Below are positions 31,233-34,981 of a stretch of 34,981 nucleotides of DNA, piece after piece. The notes beneath the pieces were generated by a model. It had not been told where the DNA came from and did not search any database. It saw only the letters and a list, made by a program, of their open reading frames with translations. Position 1 is the first letter of the stretch; every line of letters begins with the position of its first letter. The stretch lies in the NCBI GenBank assembly GCA_015056155.1, contig SVGU01000023.1:1-34981 (forward strand), written 5' to 3'. The stretch is from Clostridiales bacterium (lineage in GTDB: Bacteria; Bacillota; Clostridia; Christensenellales; Aristaeellaceae). A program made the translations under genes and the position numbers.

Positions 31233-31943
31233 ATGACGCTGATCGGAAGCGCGGAGCAGCTGGCGGCGTACCTTGCCGAGGCGCAGGAAGCGCGCCGGAC
31301 GGAGGTGCGCTTCGAACTGACGGCGGAGCTGTCTGCCCGGCTGACGGACCAGCAGCTGACGGAAGCGCTCGTGACAGGCCTTCCCATGGCGCAGGGCGTC
31401 ACGCGGCGCATCGTGCGCAGCCGCGGTATGGGTACGCAGGTTTCGCTCAGGCTGCGCTACCGGGACGGCATCCGTCTTGCGGAGCTCGCCGCAGAGGATC
31501 CGGCGCTCCTGACCGATCTCGAGCGGGAAGCGCTGGACAAGGCGCGCGGCATCGCGGCGGAAGCCATGCAAAACAGCAGCGATGAGGAACGCTTCGCATC
31601 GGTGCATGCATGGCTGTGCGGGCACGTGACCTATGTCCATACCGAACCGGGACGCAAGGGCTATGAGCGCCTTGTGAGCGCGGTGGGCGCGCTGCTGGAC
31701 GGGCAGGCGAACTGCCAGGGCTTTGCCGATGCGCTGTATCTGCTGTGCCGCCTGTGCGGGATCGCTGCGGCGTATCGCTGCGGCAGGGGAGAGAAGCTCC
31801 TGCATGTGTGGAACGCCGTGCGCCTGAACGGCGAATGGCGGGAGGCGGATGCGTCAAAGGCAGCCCGGATTGATAATTTGCAAACAAATTTTCCGCCAAT
31901 GAAAAAAACTACTACCCAAGACGTGAAAAATGTGTTATACTAA
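31233..31943 (+). CDS. transglutaminase-like domain protein
   Basis: The 236-residue protein has the transglutaminase core in its second half. The catalytic triad is Cys161 (GQANCQGFADALYLL), His191 (LLHVWNAV) and Asp206 (EADASKA). The first 100 residues are helical and not recognised. No signal peptide is seen, so it is likely cytoplasmic, as in many bacterial transglutaminase-fold peptidases. AGGAGG precedes the ATG at 31233. The last 25 codons are AT-rich and overlap the -10 of the next promoter, so the natural C-terminus may have been shortened or altered. The substrate is unknown. Confidence 0.82.
   Translation: MTLIGSAEQLAAYLAEAQEARRTEVRFELTAELSARLTDQQLTEALVTGLPMAQGVTRRIVRSRGMGTQVSLRLRYRDGIRLAELAAEDPALLTDLEREALDKARGIAAEAMQNSSDEERFASVHAWLCGHVTYVHTEPGRKGYERLVSAVGALLDGQANCQGFADALYLLCRLCGIAAAYRCGRGEKLLHVWNAVRLNGEWREADASKAARIDNLQTNFPPMKKTTTQDVKNVLY
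31932..31940 (+). promoter_or_regulatory. promoter of the scaffold/GGGtGRT operon (extended -10)
   Basis: TGT-TATACT (TATACT 31935-31940) is an extended -10 element, with AT-rich DNA upstream from 31870. No -35 box is convincing. It lies inside the last codons of the transglutaminase gene, 67 bases before the next ATG. Confidence 0.55.
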
Positions 31944-32006
31944 AAAAGTATGGGGCTGAATGAGCTCCCTATTCACGACTATCATGCAGATAGGAGGAAA
32001 ATTCCG

Positions 32007-32708
32007 ATGCTTTACACCAAGGAAGTTGAAGAAATGGTCTGCGTCGCGAAGGGCCCGAATCACGGCCCCGCGCCCATTCCCGAAGAGGGCAAGTGGGTGC
32101 AGGCGAAGGAGATCAAGGACATTTCCGGCCTGACTCACGGTATTGGCTGGTGCGCTCCCCAGCAGGGCACCTGCAAGCTGACCCTGAACGTCAAGGGCGG
32201 CGTCATCCAGGAAGCGCTGGTCGAGACGATCGGCTGCTCCGGCATGACCCACTCCGCCGCGATGGCTTCCGAGATCCTGCCCGGCAAGACCATCCTGGAG
32301 GCGCTGAACACCGACCTGGTGTGCGACGCCATCAACACCGCCATGCGCGAGCTGTTCCTGCAGATCGTGTACGGCCGCACCCAGTCCGCGTTCTCTGACG
32401 ACGGCCTGCGCATCGGCGCCGGTCTGGAGGACCTGGGCAAGGGTCTGCGCTCTCAGGTCGGCACCATGTACGGCACCCTCGAAAAGGGCCCCCGTTACCT
32501 GGAAATGGCCGAGGGCTACGTGCTGAAGATCGCTCTGGACAAGGACAACCAGATCTGCGGCTATCAGTTCCTGTCCCTGGGCAAGATGATGGACGCCATC
32601 AAGAAGGGCATGGAGCCCAACGAGGCGTATGCCAAGAACATCGGCACCTACGGCCGCTTCAAGGCCGAAGACGGCGCGGTCGCCTGGATCGATCCCCGTC
32701 ATCAGTAA
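32007..32708 (+). CDS. NifU/IscU-like iron-sulfur cluster scaffold family protein
   Basis: The 233-residue protein contains an IscU/NifU-N-like core: GIGWCAPQQGTCKLTLNVKG, then VETIGCSGMTHSAAMASEIL followed by PGKTILEAL. This matches the Gly-Cys-...-Ser-x-Ser and GKT-x-x-EA pattern of scaffold proteins. Cysteines are at 12, 49, 56, 77, 106 and 184, so there may be three to four cluster ligands. Beyond residue 130 it differs from IscU, with a C-terminal region that includes LRSQVGTMYGTLEKGPRYLE. The AGGAGG site sits 9 bases before the ATG at 32007. It directly precedes a GGGtGRT gene. Fe-S handling is inferred from the family; it has not been shown for this pair to my knowledge. Confidence 0.8.
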   Translation: MLYTKEVEEMVCVAKGPNHGPAPIPEEGKWVQAKEIKDISGLTHGIGWCAPQQGTCKLTLNVKGGVIQEALVETIGCSGMTHSAAMASEILPGKTILEALNTDLVCDAINTAMRELFLQIVYGRTQSAFSDDGLRIGAGLEDLGKGLRSQVGTMYGTLEKGPRYLEMAEGYVLKIALDKDNQICGYQFLSLGKMMDAIKKGMEPNEAYAKNIGTYGRFKAEDGAVAWIDPRHQ

Positions 32709-32726
32709 TAGAGGAGGTATGTGATA

Positions 32727-33743
32727 ATGGCTCTGTTTGAAAATTACGAAGGCCGCATGCCTCAGCTGCAGCCTGTTCTGGATAAGTACGGCTTCGCCTC
32801 TTGGGAGGACCTGAAGAAGTTCAACAACGAGCACGGTGTTGACGGCTACGGCATCACCGAGGGCATCCAGCCCATCTGCTTCGAGAACGCCAAGTGGGCG
32901 TACGAGCTGGGCGCCGGCATCGCTCTGAAGAAGGGCGTCAAGACCGCCAAGGAAGCCGCTGTGTGCATCGGCGAGGCTCTGCAGGCCTTCTGCATCCCCG
33001 GCTCCGTTGCTGACCAGCGTCAGGTCGGTCTGGGCCACGGCAACCTGGGCGCCATGCTGCTGGACGAGTCCACCGAGTGCTTCGCCTTCCTGGCTGGCCA
33101 CGAGTCCTTCGCGGCTGCTGAGGGCGCCATCGGTATCGCCCGCAACGCCAACAAGGTTCGTCAGAACCCCCTGCGCGTCATCCTGAACGGCCTGGGTAAG
33201 GACGCCGCCATGATCATCTCCCGTATCAACGGCTTCACCTACGTGCAGACCAAGTATGACTACCTGTCTGCCGACGTGAAGGAAGATCACGCGCTGACCG
33301 TCGTCGCCAAGACCGCCTACTCCGATGGCGAGCGTGCGAAGGTCAACTGCTACGGCGCTGATGACGTCCGCGAGGGCGTTGCCATCATGTGGCACGAGGG
33401 CGTTGGCGTTTCCATCACCGGTAACTCCACCAACCCCACCCGCTTCCAGCACCCCGTTGCCGGCACCTACAAGAAGGAAATGACCGAGGCTGGCAAGAAG
33501 TACTTCTCCGTCGCTTCCGGCGGCGGCACCGGCCGTACCCTGCATCCCGACAACATGGCTGCCGGCCCCGCCTCCTACGGCATGACCGACACCCTGGGCC
33601 GTATGCACTCCGACGCTCAGTTTGCCGGTTCCTCCTCCGTGCCTGCGCACGTTGAGATGATGGGCCTGATCGGCATGGGCAACAACCCCATGGTTGGCGC
33701 TACCGTCGCCGTGGCTGTGGCTGTGGAGAACGCTCAGAAGTAA
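32727..33743 (+). CDS. GGGtGRT protein family
   Basis: The 338-residue protein carries the name motif SGGGTGRT at residues 264-271 and begins MALFENYEGRMPQLQPVLDK. Other blocks are GSVADQRQVGLGHGNLGAML and TECFAFLAGHESFAAAEGA. No function is established for the family (PF14057 by recollection). It has cysteines at 51, 80, 89, 118 and 208 that could bind metal, but no classic cluster motif. The ATG at 32727 has GAGGAGG 9 bases before it. It follows the scaffold-like gene by 18 bases, the same pairing seen in other Clostridia. The rich, even codon use (many GCT/GTT/CGT mixed with GGC/AAC) suggests high expression. Confidence 0.9.
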   Translation: MALFENYEGRMPQLQPVLDKYGFASWEDLKKFNNEHGVDGYGITEGIQPICFENAKWAYELGAGIALKKGVKTAKEAAVCIGEALQAFCIPGSVADQRQVGLGHGNLGAMLLDESTECFAFLAGHESFAAAEGAIGIARNANKVRQNPLRVILNGLGKDAAMIISRINGFTYVQTKYDYLSADVKEDHALTVVAKTAYSDGERAKVNCYGADDVREGVAIMWHEGVGVSITGNSTNPTRFQHPVAGTYKKEMTEAGKKYFSVASGGGTGRTLHPDNMAAGPASYGMTDTLGRMHSDAQFAGSSSVPAHVEMMGLIGMGNNPMVGATVAVAVAVENAQK

Positions 33744-33752
33744 ATACCTTCG

Positions 33753-33783
33753 CTGGACAGAGGATTACTCTGTCCAGTTTTTG
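33753..33783 (+). terminator. terminator of the scaffold/GGGtGRT operon
   Basis: A perfect 10-base stem CTGGACAGAG/CTCTGTCCAG with loop GATTA, followed by five T. Confidence 0.93.
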
Positions 33784-33797
33784 ATAGGAGGATACAG

Positions 33798-34226
33798 ATG
33801 GCGACGATCAAGGTTCCGTATACCTACAAGAGTTACCCCTATTCAAAGAAGGCGACATTCATCTCGAAGCATACGCATAAGCCAAACAGCTGCTTCCTCA
33901 TCAGCACGATTCTGCTGATTATTCCGGGTGCGCTGGGGGTCATCATCTACAACACGACCGGTCAGGAGATCGAGAGCGTTGGCGGTGCGATTGCGTCGGT
34001 CATCCTGCTGCTGACGATGGTGGCGTTTATTGTGCTGCCGATGCTGATCCCAAAGATATCTGACCACTTCGACTTTGCGGGAAAGGTTGCGGCGAAGGAT
34101 TTTGTTGCCTATGTTTCAGATCCGAATTACTGGTTCTGCAAATGCGGTACCCGTCGGGAAAAGATGAAGGACTTCTGCTACATCTGTAACATGCGGTACA
34201 CCCCGCAGGTGGATAAGGCTGAATGA
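33798..34226 (+). CDS. small membrane protein with C-terminal zinc-ribbon
   Basis: The 142-residue protein is not one I recognise by name. It has two membrane helices (about residues 32-51 and 61-85). The C-terminal tail has CKCGTRREKMKDFCYICNMR: two CxC/CxxC pairs that make a zinc ribbon on the cytoplasmic or outer side. AGGAGG precedes the ATG. GC content is lower than in neighbouring genes. The gene starts 15 bases after the terminator of the GGGtGRT operon, so read-through may supply its transcript. No partner is obvious. Confidence 0.75.
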   Translation: MATIKVPYTYKSYPYSKKATFISKHTHKPNSCFLISTILLIIPGALGVIIYNTTGQEIESVGGAIASVILLLTMVAFIVLPMLIPKISDHFDFAGKVAAKDFVAYVSDPNYWFCKCGTRREKMKDFCYICNMRYTPQVDKAE

Positions 34227-34244
34227 TCAGACGGGTTTGTTCCA

Positions 34245-34278
34245 GAACTCTCTCAGAGATGAGGGAGTTCCTTTTTTG
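34245..34278 (+). terminator. terminator after the zinc-ribbon protein
   Basis: GAACTCTCTCA (34245-34255) and TGAGGGAGTTC (34260-34270) pair over 11 positions with one G-U, followed by CTTTTTTG. Confidence 0.92.
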
Positions 34279-34359
34279 TGCCGAAATGGGCGTTTGTCCA
34301 TATTTTGTCCATAATCCTGTCCATAAAGTGTAAACAAAAAGGTGTTTGAACGGTGTAAA

Positions 34360-34545
34360 CTATTTGTATATCGTTGACAGGATTTGATGGGTCTGCTGGC
34401 GGATGACATCCGTGTTGTGGGCGTACTGCCAGGTGATTGCAAGCCGTGAATGACCAAGGCGTTCCTGAACATCAAGAGGATCTTTTCCAATCAGCCCGCT
34501 GACGAGGTGAACCATTTTCAGCATCATTATAACCATAGGGTTGTG
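34360..34545 (-). pseudogene. decayed C-terminal end of a tyrosine recombinase (phage-type integrase)
   Basis: The minus-strand tail reads GKDPLDVQERLGHSRLAITW then QYAHNTDVIRQQTHQIL. This is the integrase C-terminus with the GHS(R) block and the Tyr nucleophile in YAHNTD. The preceding stretch, HNPMVIMMLKMVHLVSGLIG, lacks the conserved His-x-x-Arg box. Two residues also seem missing between AIT and YAH. Upstream (rightward to about 34770) the frame is open but shows no integrase sequence. It is thus a fragment of an excised or eroded element, not a working enzyme. Confidence 0.75.
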
Positions 34546-34857
34546 GTCAGACAAGAGAATGGAAGGATTATGTAAATAAAGGTGCTTGATTTTACAACAT
34601 GGTACAACTATGGACAAGATGGTACATGATGCTATAACTATGTTGCTTGATGGTGCAATTCTATGTAACTTGCCACAACTATTTACAAGTGACAGGTAAA
34701 CGCGTGATGCGAACGGACTGTGGAAAAAAAGGCAGACGAGCAACAGACGGCAGAGCTGTTTCACCACAAAATTCCAACATATATCCGGGAAGATGTCCCT
34801 ATCTTACCATTTACACAATGTATACAGAAAACACCTCATAATATTTGTTTATTATGG
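34546..34857. other. AT-rich non-coding stretch
   Basis: About 310 bases of low GC content with no gene I can support. Short near-repeats occur (CAACTATG, TAACTATG, CAACTATT; also TGGTACA twice, at 34600-34627). A small open frame of 63 residues (34720-34911) has no ribosome site and overlaps the promoter at 34858. This may be remnant DNA from the element that left the integrase tail. Confidence 0.5.
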
Positions 34858-34886
34858 TTGACAAATCGCCAAATTGGTGCTATGAT
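34858..34886 (+). promoter_or_regulatory. strong promoter for a gene just right of the window
   Basis: A perfect TTGACA (34858-34863), 17 bases, and TATGAT (34881-34886). The spacer holds the palindrome CCAA-A-TTGG (34869-34877), a possible operator. A ribosome site (AAAGGAG) ends the window, so a start codon should follow beyond 34981. Confidence 0.8.
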
Positions 34887-34934
34887 AATGGACACACAAG
34901 AGGCAGAATAGAATAAATCTTCTCATCAAAGTCA

Positions 34935-34959
34935 TTTATGCAACGTGAGTTTGCATAAA
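34935..34959 (+). promoter_or_regulatory. leader hairpin before the gene at the right edge
   Basis: TTTATGCAA (34935-34943) and TTGCATAAA (34951-34959) make a perfect 9-base stem with loop CGTGAGT. Only AAATA follows, so it is not a terminator; it may stabilise the message or be a binding site. Confidence 0.6.
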
Positions 34960-34981
34960 AATATATCCTGTAAAGGAGACG

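Noticed and set aside
34227-34490. An 87-residue minus-strand frame starting at 34490
   Set aside because: It lies antisense across the terminator and in another frame of the integrase fragment; no motif.
34720-34911. A 63-residue frame as a small gene
   Set aside because: No ribosome site, overlap with a strong promoter, and no recognisable domain.
1-34981. tRNA genes and CRISPR arrays
   Set aside because: No GTTCGANTCC-type arm in a cloverleaf context and no regularly spaced repeats were seen on either strand; a tRNAscan-SE and CRISPR search would settle this.

Overview
The window is GC-rich (roughly 60% by eye), densely coded chromosomal DNA. It looks like an anaerobic Firmicute of class Clostridia. 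The evidence is a T-box riboswitch, a Rex redox repressor, RNase J next to a YlbF-family protein, a YlmC/YmxH-type PRC-barrel protein, AGGAGG ribosome sites, ferredoxin-linked metabolism and a short 4.5S-type SRP RNA. I cannot name the genus. No tRNA, rRNA, intact transposon or CRISPR array was seen.

Region 1 (1-7690, minus strand) is one long operon read right to left. It starts with a promoter and a T-box leader whose specifier reads UUC (Phe). The genes are an acyl/aryl-CoA ligase, a sodium:solute symporter, indolepyruvate ferredoxin oxidoreductase alpha and beta (iorA, iorB), a PaaK-type phenylacetate-CoA ligase, and an ACT-domain protein cut by the window edge. IOR and PaaK are often read as catabolic. 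Control by uncharged tRNA-Phe argues for the reverse: uptake of arylacetate, CoA activation and reductive carboxylation to arylpyruvate for phenylalanine supply.

Region 2 (7722-10941, plus) diverges from it: an amidohydrolase, a small Cys-rich protein, an M42 peptidase and a secreted esterase, closed by a strong terminator shared with the convergent GNAT gene. Region 3 (10970-13910, minus) holds a GNAT acetyltransferase, an RlmA-like rRNA methyltransferase, and a MarR-DegV pair with two matching palindromes that suggest FabT/FakB-like lipid control.

Region 4 (14039-23640, plus) is housekeeping: SRP RNA (ffs), glyA, RNase J behind a long structured leader, a YlbF-family gene, a repeat-rich spacer, mltG, a U32 protein (probably tRNA hydroxylation), rex and a VanW-type wall protein. 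Region 5 (23661-30890) has a sugar nucleotidyltransferase-like gene (minus), an exported peptidoglycan-binding protein, an acyltransferase-3 membrane protein (minus), an E2-fold protein lacking its catalytic residues, an ECF sigma/anti-sigma pair, tyrA behind a hairpin that buries its ribosome site, and a DUF523 gene.

Region 6 (30917-34981) has a PRC-barrel gene (minus), a transglutaminase-like gene, a probably highly expressed pair (NifU/IscU-like scaffold plus GGGtGRT protein), and a small zinc-ribbon membrane protein. It ends in AT-rich DNA with the decayed tail of a tyrosine recombinase and a strong promoter for a gene just outside the window.
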